Assembly (NCBI RefSeq): GCF_964355755.1
Contig: NC_092672.1
Coordinates: forward strand, 14,318,501-14,382,500
Direction of reading: 5' to 3'
DNA: 64,000 nucleotides
DNA from: Antedon mediterranea
Lineage: Eukaryota > Echinodermata > Crinoidea > Comatulida > Antedonidae
The notes under the pieces are model-generated. The model made no database searches. It saw only the letters and a program-made list of their open reading frames with translations, and had not been told where the DNA came from. The position numbers were made by a program, and so were the translations under genes. Of this stretch, positions 22,401 to 34,185 are shown in pieces. Every line of letters begins with the position of its first letter. Positions within the stretch are counted from its first letter, which is position 1.

Positions 22401-23579
22401 TCCTAATAATTATTCTTTTATCGCGGTAGTTCGGAAGAAATACCAATAATAATAATTCTCATACCATTTAAAGTAATTACAAAACCACTTCAGTAGCACA
22501 TCTCTTATCAAGGAAATCTAACAAGACGCTGATCTCTCATTGACAAAATAAAATAGGAACAGTTCTTTCTTTAATTTATTCAATAGGTTCAGATTAGAGT
22601 AAAAACATGTGACAATTTGGGTTAGGGTCTTTGATATGGTGTGCTAAAAATGACAAATTATGATATGAGCCTACCTCTAAATAGCTTAGAAATTCACACG
22701 TTATTTTCTCATATCAACCTTGACAGGAAATGTAATTGCTTTATTTTTAATAATCGTAAAAGGTATCAACTTGAACACAGCTATTGTACAGTAATCAATA
22801 TTTATTTAGGTCGAATTCTAATAATTAAAAAAGTACATTAGTATTTTTAGTTTTAACAATGTTATTGTACAAATGACTAAAAATCGACTTGTTATTAAGT
22901 ATTGACAGTCACTAACGCAGAGACAATGCAGTCAATACCAAGCGTATACTTATTAATTATTAATGAATTATATCATTACGTGTTCTTTGATAATTCTTTC
23001 AAATATCAAATCGTTTCTGGAATTGAAACCTGAAAGGTAATAGAATAAAAAGCTACAGTGCAATACTAATATTATATTTGTGTTTCAACCATTGTGATGA
23101 TCTGAATTGTGTTCGTATGTGAAAGTATTCCGAAAACAAATTCCAACCAGCTACGAAAGAAGATAGTATTCAATTTCAAATTTGTGTCCTTAATGTAAGT
23201 TGATCTTTTTTTTATTCATAATTAGTTTCACTGCTGTTTTAGATTATTGATTTGTTTTAATATTGCGTGCTTTAGAGAAAGACTACAAAATATAATTAAA
23301 TGAATTTGGTTTGAAATTGAAATATTTAGTTTAAACGTTCAGACTGATATAAAACGCATTGACTTTTGTGAAATTCGATATTCACTAAAATCGATAACAC
23401 AATTCTTGGTGGGAGTGAAACATATGATACGAAAGGTACACTTGAATAACTGATACACCTATATTATGCTTAATGAAGTAACAGATTATCTTGTTCTTCG
23501 TCTATCTTGATCGATCCCAGATCGGTATGAGTTGTAAAACCACAATCATTCTTAAGTTTTGGCATGAGTTTGTGTATTT
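22401..23579. other. Intergenic; possible 5' UTR exon of the gene at 25493
   Basis: No coding sequence supported. TTAAT/GTAAGTTG at about 23194 is a good donor. It could splice to the acceptor at 25483, but the intervening LINE and lack of a clear promoter leave this open. Confidence 0.25.
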
Positions 23580-23584
23580 ATCAT

Positions 23585-25200
23585 AAGATAAGATAAGATT
23601 ATTGATCCTCAAAAAGGAAATTCATTGCTCGTCATAAAAAAACAAAGAAAACACAAAAAATACAATTATAGGATAGAACAACCATTCATATAAAAACATC
23701 TAACAAATAAAAAATAAGTTAAGTTATTATCTTCTTGACTTCCTGTTGTACTGGATCATACCGGAGGGGATAAAGGATTTGGCATATCGATTTGTTTACT
23801 GAGGAACCTCAATATACCACTTGGATAAGGTTGGTCTATGATTACTTTGTGGAGAAGATGAGAGGCATCCGACTCAATGCGTTCGAAATCTTTCTGGAGG
23901 TGTTCTTGGTGCACAACGGTAATGGAAGGCAGTTCCAGACCAATCATTTTACAAGCCCGACGGATGAAAGTTTCAAGGCGTCCTTTATTCCCTCCGGTAG
24001 CATTACCAGCCAAACAGGAGAGGCAGTACGTCCAAACACTACATATTACGGATCTATAGAACGAAAGATTAGATTACCGGAGTTAAATTTAGATAAAGTT
24101 CTCCTACAATACATTGTGGGATTTAATTTTTTGCTTATGAAGTCTATAATTATGGTCTCCCCAACTTAGTTTATCATTGAAAACAATTCCTAGATACTTG
24201 TACTGGTCAACAATTTCAATTTCTTTACCTTTGATAGTGATTGGTTGAAAATTAAATTTATGTTTAGTCCTAAAATCAATGACCATCTTCTTTGTTTTTG
24301 ATGCATTTATCTGGATATAATTATCGTCACAAAATTTAACAAATCTTTGTATTTCGCTACGATAATTTTCATCATTGTTTGAAACTATGAGACCAGTAAT
24401 ACTAGTATCACCAGCGAATTTAACAACGGGGCAAAGCTCATCATTTAAAGATCTGTAATCGGCTGTATACAAGGAATATAATTTAGATGCGTTGACAAAA
24501 CACCATTGTCAGAGGTTACAATTTCTGACTTAACACCATTATTATTAACAAATTGTTTTCTATCACAAATGAAATTTAAGACTAAACGAACAATCGGACG
24601 GGGAAACTCCATATTCAACATTTTGTCTGCCAGGATATGGGGTTGTATGGTATTAAACGCAGACTGAAAATCAAAATACATAATACGTGCCGAGTGGCCT
24701 TTCTTTACATTATCAAGATGTGAATATAATTTATGTAATTTAAAAAGTATCGCATCACTGGTACTACAGAGTGATCGGTAAGCAAATTGCAACTGGTCTA
24801 ACACTTTTTCAGCACAAGGTTCCATAATTTATGACGACAGACGTGAGTGCAACGGGTCTCAAATCATTCATGCTATTAATCCTAGGTTTCTTAGGTACCG
24901 GTATTATACATGAAAGTTTCCAAATGTCCGGGAACGCATGACAAGAAAGACACAAATTGAAAATAAATGTAAATATACCATCACCATCACCAAGATGAGT
25001 AGAGCAGAAGTAATCGTGGTGGGATTCTATCCGGCCCAGCAGCCTTCGATAAATTGAGTTTCATGAATTCGTTATGTACATCAGAAATGCGTATACTAAA
25101 TTTGGGATCATCTTCAGTCACCCGACACAAGCTAAATAGGGCCTCTCTTTCTTCTTTAAAATCATGAACATTAAAACGGTTATAACATTCATGTGCTCAG
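23585..25200 (-). pseudogene. CR1/L2-like non-LTR retrotransposon, frameshifted
   Basis: In minus-strand order: LNLSKAAGPDRIPPRLL (~25070), LSCIIPVPKKP and NDLRPVALTSVV (~24870-24920), LQFAYRSLCSTSDAI and YFDFQSAFNTIQP (palm, ~24640-24790), VVKFAGDTSITGL (a decayed catalytic block with AGDT instead of [Y/F]ADD, ~24400), FVKFCDDNYIQINASKTKK, DQYKYLGIVFNDKLSW, and the tail NATGGNKGRLETFIRRACK (~24000). Several frame changes and the lost DD motif make it inactive. The 3' end (23580-23640) has GAATTTCCTTTTTGAGGATC followed by TCTTA repeats on the element strand, as in CR1/L2-type LINEs. The endonuclease region is absent. Confidence 0.85.
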
Positions 25201-25481
25201 TTTAAGTAAGGAACAGCATGAAAATAAATATTTTCAGTTTTTTCAACAATTATTTATTGATGTGTTAGTGATCATTAGTTCCAAATTAGCACTATTAAAA
25301 TAAAATAATTATTGTTAATAGAATTCAATAATAATAATGATAACATTGATGTAATCGAAGTCTTATAAATAGATAACTTAGAAAATTGGATAATAGCCTA
25401 TATATTAGATAATTCTTTCAATTAACATGACAATGCATACAGTAATACATTATAATTAGCCTGCTCTTTTAAATTCTTTTT

Positions 25482-25483
25482 AG
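25482..25483 (+). promoter_or_regulatory. Candidate splice acceptor in the 5' UTR of paralogue 2
   Basis: A TTTTAAATTCTTTTTAG pyrimidine-rich acceptor ends ten bases upstream of the start codon at 25493, implying a non-coding first exon upstream. Confidence 0.5.
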
Positions 25484-25492
25484 TCAAAAATA

Positions 25493-27310
25493 ATGGATGG
25501 TCTTAAAATTCAAGACAGTCAAGATATTCTACATCCTGGGTTTTGTGAAGAGCACACTGGATCAAAACTCGATCTTTATTGTCGAAGTTGTGATATCCCC
25601 ATCTGCAGAAACTGCGTAAAGGAAGACCATAGGCGACCAATACATAAATATGTTGATATCGAAGTCGTCACTGAAGAATACAAACAGGAGTTAGTGGAAC
25701 TGATGGGAAAACGTACAAACTTTGCAAGACACGTCGACGATGCAGTGCAAGATATCAATAATGTACTTCGGCAATTGGAAGATGAAAAAGCAGAAACTGA
25801 AAGGGATATTGACAAACACATCATGAAGCTCACAAGAGAACTAGAATCAAAGAAGAAAGAATGCAACAAAGACATTGATACTACGTTCCAAAGAAAGCGA
25901 GAAGTACTAGACGATCAACGTACATTACTATCAAATAAAAAGAAAGACGTGAGCCGGGCATGGGAAGTAGCTACTAGGTCAAGAATATCTGATGATTGCA
26001 GTGCTAAACTAGCCTCATTGAAAAGCGTTATAACCACCGTAAATGAACTTATGACAGACCCGTCTTGTCGTTACTATCCAGAAGAAAACTACATGCTTAG
26101 ATTTAAAAACACTCCTCTATCAAAGATTGAAGATGGTTCTATTGGTAACGTGTGTACGACCTCGGCTGTTGCATTTCAATCAAGCGTCACAGATGTTGAA
26201 ACCGTTGATCTCATCGCCGAGAAAGACATATCTCTGACGCTTCAGTCGCGTGATTATGAAGGTTGCCAAGTTAATGATGGTAGTGCAGTGGTTTCTGCAG
26301 ATCTTACTAACTCGGGTGATGGAGAAATTGAAGAATTAAAAGTTATCGACAACAAAGATGGAACATATTCCATACAAATAAATACAGATACTTATGGAGA
26401 ACAAGATTTAAATGTGTATATGTTTGATCAACCAATAAAAGAAGGGACATTAAAACTAAACATTCGGCCACCGACAAGAATGTTTCGAACATTTACTCAT
26501 TCAGAATTTCAACTTGGTGAACCATACGATTTAAAAGTGTTTACATTTAATGAAAAGCAATACATTGTAGTAGCCAATAGACTTTCACGTTTACATGTGT
26601 TCACTTTGGAAGGAACCTACGTAAAATCCATCCCAATATCATCGGCAAAGGGGGTCCGATGTTTGGCGAATCGACCTAAGATATCCTCGACCAGACCATC
26701 GTCAATTAAAGGTCCCGATGTTGTTTTCACAGATGTTCTTAAGAAACACGTACAAGTGTGTGATTTTAATGGAAGAGTATGGGAATCTTACGATGGTTCA
26801 AAAACTCTTAAATGGCCAGTTGGAGTTGCTTGTTCAGAACGTTATACTTTCGTTGTTGACTATGAGGCTAATTGTGTTAGAAAGCTAGGTTCAGAAGGAC
26901 AGTTTATAATGGCGTTTGGTACTGAAGGAAATGGAGAAGGACAGTTTAAGCACCCTTGTTTTATCGCAATCAATTCACATGATGAACTATATGTGACGGA
27001 TAATGAAAATAACCGAGTGCAGGTATTTACGTCAGATGGTGATTTTATTCGTACAATTGGGAAACCTGGTATGGGCGATGGGGAATTCAAAGCCCCTAGG
27101 GGTATTGCTTGTGATCACGAAGACAGAATATTAGTCAGTAGCAATAACAAGTTGCAATTGTTTAATAGAGATGGGTCATTTGTATCACGTGTTGACACCA
27201 AGGAAGACGAATTAAAACAACCTTGTGGTTTGGCAATAATACCTGACGTCATTCGACAAGTTGCCGTTGTTGACAAGATATCTCGTTGCGTCAACATGTA
27301 CGCATATTAA
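25493..27310 (+). CDS. RING-less TRIM-NHL-like protein, paralogue 2
   Basis: 605 residues in one exon. The B-box ligands C18, H21, C30, C33, C38, C41, H46 and H51 have exactly the spacing of the other two paralogues. A strongly charged coiled coil spans ~55-165. The filamin-type domain spans ~222-325 and contains DNKDGTYSI (286-294), but the usual SPF end motif is replaced by KEGTLKLNI. The NHL propeller spans ~335-605; its best blades are QFKHPCFIAINSHDELYVTD and FKAPRGIACDHEDRILVSS. There is no RING. It is the most divergent of the three: it has an extra ~15-residue insert around 391-410 and ends VVDKISRCVNMYAY rather than AxWGN. Expected to be cytoplasmic, with partner or RNA binding through the propeller (inference from TRIM-NHL). 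An AATAAA follows at 27434. Confidence 0.9.
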   Translation: MDGLKIQDSQDILHPGFCEEHTGSKLDLYCRSCDIPICRNCVKEDHRRPIHKYVDIEVVTEEYKQELVELMGKRTNFARHVDDAVQDINNVLRQLEDEKAETERDIDKHIMKLTRELESKKKECNKDIDTTFQRKREVLDDQRTLLSNKKKDVSRAWEVATRSRISDDCSAKLASLKSVITTVNELMTDPSCRYYPEENYMLRFKNTPLSKIEDGSIGNVCTTSAVAFQSSVTDVETVDLIAEKDISLTLQSRDYEGCQVNDGSAVVSADLTNSGDGEIEELKVIDNKDGTYSIQINTDTYGEQDLNVYMFDQPIKEGTLKLNIRPPTRMFRTFTHSEFQLGEPYDLKVFTFNEKQYIVVANRLSRLHVFTLEGTYVKSIPISSAKGVRCLANRPKISSTRPSSIKGPDVVFTDVLKKHVQVCDFNGRVWESYDGSKTLKWPVGVACSERYTFVVDYEANCVRKLGSEGQFIMAFGTEGNGEGQFKHPCFIAINSHDELYVTDNENNRVQVFTSDGDFIRTIGKPGMGDGEFKAPRGIACDHEDRILVSSNNKLQLFNRDGSFVSRVDTKEDELKQPCGLAIIPDVIRQVAVVDKISRCVNMYAY

Positions 27311-27433
27311 TTATAAAAGAGTAAGATGAAATTTAAAATATAAAGAATAATATGAATGTGGCCTGCAAATTGTAACTGAGAAGTGATGTCTTGAGACCTT
27401 TTGACAAAAATATACTGTTGTATAGTATAATCA

Positions 27434-27439
27434 AATAAA
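27434..27439 (+). terminator. Candidate poly(A) signal AATAAA, paralogue 2
   Basis: The first canonical AATAAA after the stop codon, 124 bases downstream; the position is plausible for a short 3' UTR. Confidence 0.5.
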
Positions 27440-27581
27440 GTAATGTAACGATCAATATTAAATATCATGTAATATCATTGTAGGCAACTGAACGAAATTG
27501 CCAAGGCTATTGTAATTTGTTCTATCAGTATAATGTACGTTTTGTTATAGGTAACAAAATACCTCATAAATATATGTTTAT

Positions 27582-27585
<4 letters not shown>

Positions 27586-27659
<74 letters not shown>
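27586..27659. repeat. (TA)n microsatellite
   Basis: About 37 TA dinucleotides without interruption, ending in TGTGTG. Confidence 0.97.
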
Positions 27660-27665
<6 letters not shown>

Positions 27666-29322
27666 ATGAAATAAGATCAAGTAATCATAAAGAAGTTTCT
27701 TTTTGTAATTTCTTCCAAGTGGCTCTTATTATTATTATCCCTTTTTAATAACAACATCTAAATTTGTTTGAATATTGTTTTAATGGATTGCACACTGAAG
27801 TTGAAAGGAATTTGTTCATTTATTACTGAATCTCATTACAGACAATGGCAAAAAATAAATACAATTAATTCAACAGTTATTAAATACGAGCATTTGATTA
27901 GTACCTCTTTTTTAAAATAGAAATGCCTTGTCTTTCATCAATATATTAACATTTTAAGTGACGGCGGAGTTATTCTCATATGGCTAACAAATTATTATTT
28001 CAGTACATGCTTTTTTGTGAAAAACAAATTTAATATGTTTCATAATAAGTGTTTTAACATACGACCTAAAATGTATCTGAATAATCTGTAAACGTTGTTG
28101 AATAATGATGCTGATGGCCCGTAATGGAGGTAACCTAGGGTGACCTAGGTTGTGACCAATGGCGTTCTGGTCGAATTTGGCTGACGTGGTTTGTACGTCA
28201 GTGTTTGACATCGAGGAATATCTTTTGCTTTCTTTATAGCAGTTTCGATGTATTCCATCTTGTAATTTCTATTCCGGAGATGTATGTATATAGTTTCTTA
28301 AATATCAACTATATGTTAGTTTATATGCTTACGGTTAGGTGGAAATGTATAGTAATAAACTTTATTCGGTTTTTTTTTCTATCCACCACACTGAACACGT
28401 TAACACAATTATTTCTAAGTTTCTTATTGGACGATACACTTCTGAAACGAAAAAAAAATGATTTAGTTTTTATTAAAAATATATATTTTCTATAGATAAA
28501 TCGTGTATGTACTTATAGCGAGGCTTCGACAAAAACTATTTCTAAATTCCAAACTATTGATTTTTAATACAGTAGATATAATGAATTATTCATTTGTTTT
28601 CAACTCATCTCAACGTAATATTTATTTTTCAAAAACCAACGTTATGAAATAGCGACGGAATGCTGGTTGCCTACGTGCAGCTTTCAATTTTACCTGATTT
28701 TCATTCTAAACGAAAATACGAAATAATTGTTTATTATTAGATTTCGATCATGTAACATCGAATTTCCTTCAACAGTGTTCAATTTACAATAAATTACAAA
28801 AGTTGATTTATTGTATCACAATCCATTGTTTGTCATTACAATACTTATTAGATTTAGATTTACCGTACGTTTTCTGGTAATTACTAATAGTTCCACACAA
28901 TAGAATCTGTTCCCAATGAAATTGTCAATAGAAGATAATTACCGCCGTTTGGCCAGTTGTTCAAAGTAAACACTCAATCCGTCTGTATTTCTTAAACTAG
29001 TCTACTTTACACGAATTATTCATTATTTTACCATTGCGTTTTGTCTTCTTTTAGTAAAGATAGTTTGCCATGTTTCACAAATGGCAATTTCTGTATCAGA
29101 TATAGAATGTTTTCTATGATTGTCCAGTAAGTTTGTATCCATTGGATATACGTTAAACCAGAATTCCAGGGACTAGTCATTTAAAAGATTGTTTTACACT
29201 CGGGATTGTTAATACAATGATCTATAAATAAAATAATGTTCGTGACAAGATACATAAATAACCTCAGACACGCTGATGCTCGGTGAATGTGATTTAAAAA
29301 GAATAATGTTTGTACCTGCAGC
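27660..29322. other. Intergenic, nothing recognised
   Basis: AT-rich. Open frames at 27984-28211 (minus) and 28205-28495 (plus) lack recognisable features. A small tandem AACCTAGG/GACCTAGG pair lies at about 28131-28148. Confidence 0.35.
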
Positions 29323-29826
29323 TTGAATAACATTACTTTGTACTATATATCTTTGCTGAATAACATTACTTTGTACTATATATCTTTGCTGAATAACATT
29401 ACTTTGTACTATATATCTTTGCTGAATAACATTACTTTGTACTATATATCTTTGCTGAATAACATTACTTTGTACTATATATCTTTGTTGAATAACATTA
29501 CTTTGTACTATATATCTTTGCTGAATAACATTACTTTGTACTATATATCTTTGCTGAATAACATTACTTTGTACTATATATCTTTGTTGAATAACATTAC
29601 TTTGTACTATATATCTTTGCTGAATAACATTACTTTGTACTATATATCTTTGCTGAATAATATTACTTTGTACTATATATCTTTGCTGAATAACATTACT
29701 TTGTACTACTGTATATATCTTTGTTGAATAACATTACTTTGTACTATATATCTTTGTTGAATAACATTACTTTGTACTATATATCTTTGCTGAATAACAT
29801 TACTTTGTACTATATATCTTTGCTGA
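29323..29826 (+). repeat. 33-bp minisatellite, ~15 units
   Basis: The unit contains GAATAACATTACTTTGTAC then TATATATCTTTG. It repeats 15 times with C/T variation at one site (GCTGAA/GTTGAA) and one 3-base insertion near 29709. Because 33 is divisible by three it stays open for 134 codons as repeats of NNITLYYISLL; no promoter or splice context supports translation. Confidence 0.95.
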
Positions 29827-30239
29827 ACAAAAATGTGTATCTATATAATTTCTTCTATTTATAATATTTGTTTTAGCTTTAGATTTTTACTGTAAATTGT
29901 TGATTATGTTTTTTATGAATAAAGATTTGACTTGACTACTGTTACGTGTTACGATAGCCAGGTGTCACGATAATAACCAAGGGTCACATGCAAATGAGTC
30001 AAGTGGACGAATCAGAAGGGAGCGCTATATGCGCGGTATTTTTGGAAAGGGTAGCCTACAAGTCAGAGATGGTAGGCTATCTGTAGAAGAAATAATACAG
30101 TGGATATTGGACGGCCAGAGATTAAATCAATTGAAAACGACTATGGAACATTGTATAAAAGTTAATTGCAGTAAACTATAATATTGTGATTGAGACTGCA
30201 AGCGAGGCAGGACGCTTCTGCTTTATATTCTCAATTTTG

Positions 30240-30410
30240 TCACAAGTACTCTCACTTCCACTGACGAAGGGCTAGTTCAGTGCCCGAAAGCTCTGCTAAT
30301 TTTTCTGGCTGTTTTACTTGATCGTTTTGATTTAGTTTTGCGCTTATTTCATTTTGTATCTCTATTGAGATCCAGACACTGATACCCACAGCATTGTCAT
30401 TTGCCTTTGA
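30240..30410 (+). repeat. Dispersed repeat shared with the SINE chimera at 16726
   Basis: CCCGAAAGCTCTGCTAA through CTGATACCCACAGCATTG matches 16726-16850 closely. Upstream it has CTGACGAAGGGCTAGTTCAG then TGCCCGAAA, a stem flanked by CTGA.GA and GAAA, like tails of some retroelements. Confidence 0.6.
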
Positions 30411-30858
30411 ATCTACTCATATTGATCGACAGGTCACGCTATTCTCTTGTAATGAATAAACAGAATCTGTTCCTATAAAAACAACATTGCTTCTTCGTTT
30501 TCCATTTTTATGACACAAATTATAAAAACACGATTTATGTTACGTTGTTGTTGTTATAATCACTTTCTAGAAAAAAACAACAATACAGAATAAAAGTAAA
30601 CCTATATAGGCTAAGTTAAATCTTTTAAATGAAAATTGATTATATTTAAAAGCATGAAAATAACCAGACCTAATAGCAAAAGCCCGACACAATAATGTTA
30701 GTAAAAAAGATAAATATACAGGGGAAAACTACTGTGAAAACAATATATAATACTGTCCATACGTAGATACACCAGTATAGGCCTTGTTATAACAAAAGTA
30801 TATATTTTTCAACTACGGATGTATATTGCAGCATAATGGTTTAAATGCCCTATACCTA

Positions 30859-33800
30859 TAGGCTAGTCAATCTAGCAAAAAAAACAGCCCAAAGTGAAAC
30901 AAATTGCAAACAGAGATTTTTCTTTTTTAAATGGTCATATATGATGAGGAGATCAAAATTTGAGTATCACACCTCTGTCACTCATCCCGATGATATGCAA
31001 ATTAGCTTAAATATGCAAATTAGGGTGAAATTACAAGGTTACCATATCTCAAAAACTACTAGTCCGAGAGAGTTGATTTTTTCACTGATCTATTCAAAAT
31101 GTATATATTTATATTTACTCTAATGAAACATTTTACGAAAAAATGACCAGAAGTACAACATTTGACCTTCGACCCCATTTCTCAATGTTTGCATATACAA
31201 TGTGACTAAAATGTCTGTAGAGACTTTATTTTGCCCTCAAATGACCCAGACATAGGTTCCTAATAGCCAGCATAGGATCACTTTGTAATTCCCAAAATCA
31301 CACCTTTGTCACACACCTCGAAAGTATGCAAATTAGTAGTACAATTTAAATAAAATATGCAAATAAGGGGAAAAAATTACAGTTGTCCTATATCTCGAAA
31401 ACCACTAATGCTAGAGAGCTGATTTTTTCACAGCCGTATTCAAAATGTACATATTTCTATTTGCTCCAATGAAAAATTTTACAAAAAATTGACCGGAAGT
31501 ATGACATTTGACCCTCGACCCCATTTCTCAATATTGCATATATAAATGAAACTAAAATGTCTGTAGAGACTTTGTTTTGCCCTCAAATGACTCCGATACA
31601 GGTTTCTAATAGCCAACATAGGACTGTTTAGTAGATCTCAAAATCACACCTGTATCACTCACCTCCAAAGTATGCAAATTATTAGTACAAGTTACATGAA
31701 ATATGCAAATTAGAGGGTGAAATTAAAGGTTCCTATATATCGAAAACCACTAAGGCTAGAGAGTTGATTTTTTCAATAACTTGTTCAGAATGTACATATT
31801 TATATTTACTCTAATGAAACATTTTACGAAAAAATGACCGGAAATACAACAATTGACCCTCAACCCCATTTATTAATGTTTGCATACATAATGCGACTAA
31901 AATGTCTGTAGAGACTTTGTTTTGGACTCAAATAACTCGGATACATGTTTCCTATAGTCAGCATAGGACCGCTTTGTAATTCCCAAAATCACGCCTTCGT
32001 TTTGGCATGGTTGGAATTCCCTTTTTTCGTATTAGTTTATGTACAGCGGTTACACAACATTAGGCGCTATATAAATCCAGGATATTATTATTATTATTTC
32101 TCAATATTTGCATATAATGCAACTAAAATGTATGTACAGACTTTGTTTTGGCCTCAAATGACTCGGATACAGGTTTTATATAGCCAGTATAAGTCAAGCA
32201 CCTCGAAAGTATGCAAATTAGTAGTACAAGCTATATGAAATATGCAAATTACAGTGAATTGCCTTATGTATCTCGAAAACGCTAATGACCGAGAGAGAGA
32301 GATATGGAAACTTTCTTGTACTACTGATTTGCGAAGTAACAGAGGTGTGATTTTGAGAATTACTAAACAGTTCTATGCTGGCTATAAAAAACCTGTATCT
32401 GGGTCATTATTGAAAAAAAAATTTATCGAAAGTATGACATTTGACCCTCGAACCTATTTCTCAATATTTGCATATAATGCAACTAAAATGTATGTACATA
32501 CTTTGTTTTGGCCTCAAATGACTTGGATACAGGTTTTATATAGCCAGTATAGGATCGTTTAGTAATTCCAAAAGTCAAGCAACTCGAAAGTATGCAAATT
32601 ATTAGTACAAGTTATATGAAATATGCAAATTACAGCCTTATGTATCTCGAAAAACGCTAATGACCGATAGAGATATGGCAACTTTCACCTCTTGTACTAC
32701 TAATTTTCATATTTTCTAGGAAATTAACAAAGGTGTGATTTTGAGAATTACTACAGTTCTATGCTGGCTATAGAAAACCTGTATCTGAGTCATTTGAGGC
32801 CAAAACAGTCTGTACAGATATTTTAGTTGAATTATATGAAAATATTGAGAAATAGGGTCAAGGGTCAAATGTCATAATTCAATCAAGACAATTTTTGCAT
32901 AAAATGTTTCATTACAGCGAATATAAATATGTACATTCTGAATCAACTCTGAATTCAAATCAACTCTCTAGCATTAATGGTTTTCGAGATATGGGAAGAC
33001 TGTAATTTCACCCCTCATTTGCATATTTCGTGTAACTTGTACTAATAATTTGCATACTTTCAAGGTATGTGACAAAGATGTGATTTTGGGAATTACAAAG
33101 AGGTCCTATGCTGACAATAGGAAAACTGTATCCGAGTCATTTGAGTCCAAAAAAATTATCTACAGACATTTTAGTCGCATTATGTATGCAAACATTGATA
33201 AATAGGGTCAAGGGTCAATTGTTGTATTTCCAGTCATTTTTTCGTAAAATGTTTCATTAGAGCAAATATAAATATGTACATTCTGAACAAGTTTTTGAAA
33301 AAATCAACTCTCTACCTTAGCGGTTTTCGATACATATAGGAACCTGTAATTTCACCCCCTAATTTGCATATTTCATGTAACTTGTACTAATAATTTGCAT
33401 ACTTTGAAGGTGAGTGATACAGGTGTGATTTTGAGATTTACTAAACATTCCTATGTTGGCTATTAGAAACCTGTATCCGAGTCATTTGAGGGCAAAACAA
33501 AGTCTCTACAGACATTTTAGTTTTCATTATATATGCAATATTGAGAAATGGGGTCGAGGGTCAAATGTTATAGTTCCGGGCATTTTTTTGTAAAATGTCT
33601 CATTACAGCAAATATAAATATATACATTTTAAATATTTTAGTGAAAAAAATCAACACTCTAGCATTAGCGGTTTTCGAGATATGGCAACGGTGTAATTTC
33701 ACTCCCTAATTTGCATATTTAATATTACTTGTACTACTAATTTGCATACTTTCGAGGTGCGTGACGAAGTTGTGATTTTAGGAATTATAATACAGTTCTA

Positions 33801-34185
33801 TGGTGGGTATTGAAAAACAATATCCAAGTCATTGAGTCCAAAATAAAGTCTCTACAGACATTTTAATCACATATTTATGTAAATATTGAGAAATGGGGTC
33901 AAGGGTCAAAATTTGGTACTTTCGGACATTTTTATGTAAAATGTCTCATTAGAGCAAATATAAATATATATATTCTGAACCAGACTGTGCAAAAAATGAA
34001 CTCTCTACGATTAGTAGTTTTTAAGATATGGTAACCCTGTAATTTCACCCTAATTTGCATACCTTCGGGATGAGTGTCAGAGGTGTGATGCTCAAAAAAT
34101 AATTACCTTATCATATGTAACCATTAAAAAAAAAAAATCTCTGTTTGCAATTTGTTTCACTCAAAATGCTAGATTGACTAGTCTA
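30859..34185. mobile_element. Large palindromic (foldback) element P1, ~3.3 kb
   Basis: The left tip TAGGCTAGTCAATCTAGC is mirrored by the right tip, which in reverse reads TAGACTAGTCAATCTAGC. CTA flanks both sides (30856-30858 and 34186-34188), a 3-bp target duplication. Each arm holds 4-5 tandem units of ~345 bp. These are recognised by TATGCAAATTAGTAGTACAA, ATATCTCGAAAACCACTAA, the GACATTTGACCCTCGACCCC phrase and AAAATGTCTGTAGAGACTTT, and they run forward to ~32290 and backward from ~32680. The centre alternates short forward and inverted pieces. An insertion at ~31990-32100 ends in GCGCTATATAAATCCAG plus ATT repeats, like a retroposon tail. No protein-coding capacity. Confidence 0.75.

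Noticed and set aside
30256-30300. Possible hammerhead ribozyme (CTGACGA ... GCCC GAAA)
   Set aside because: There is no upstream sequence able to form stem III with AGCTCTGC, and an extra base precedes stem II; treated as a retroelement tail hairpin.
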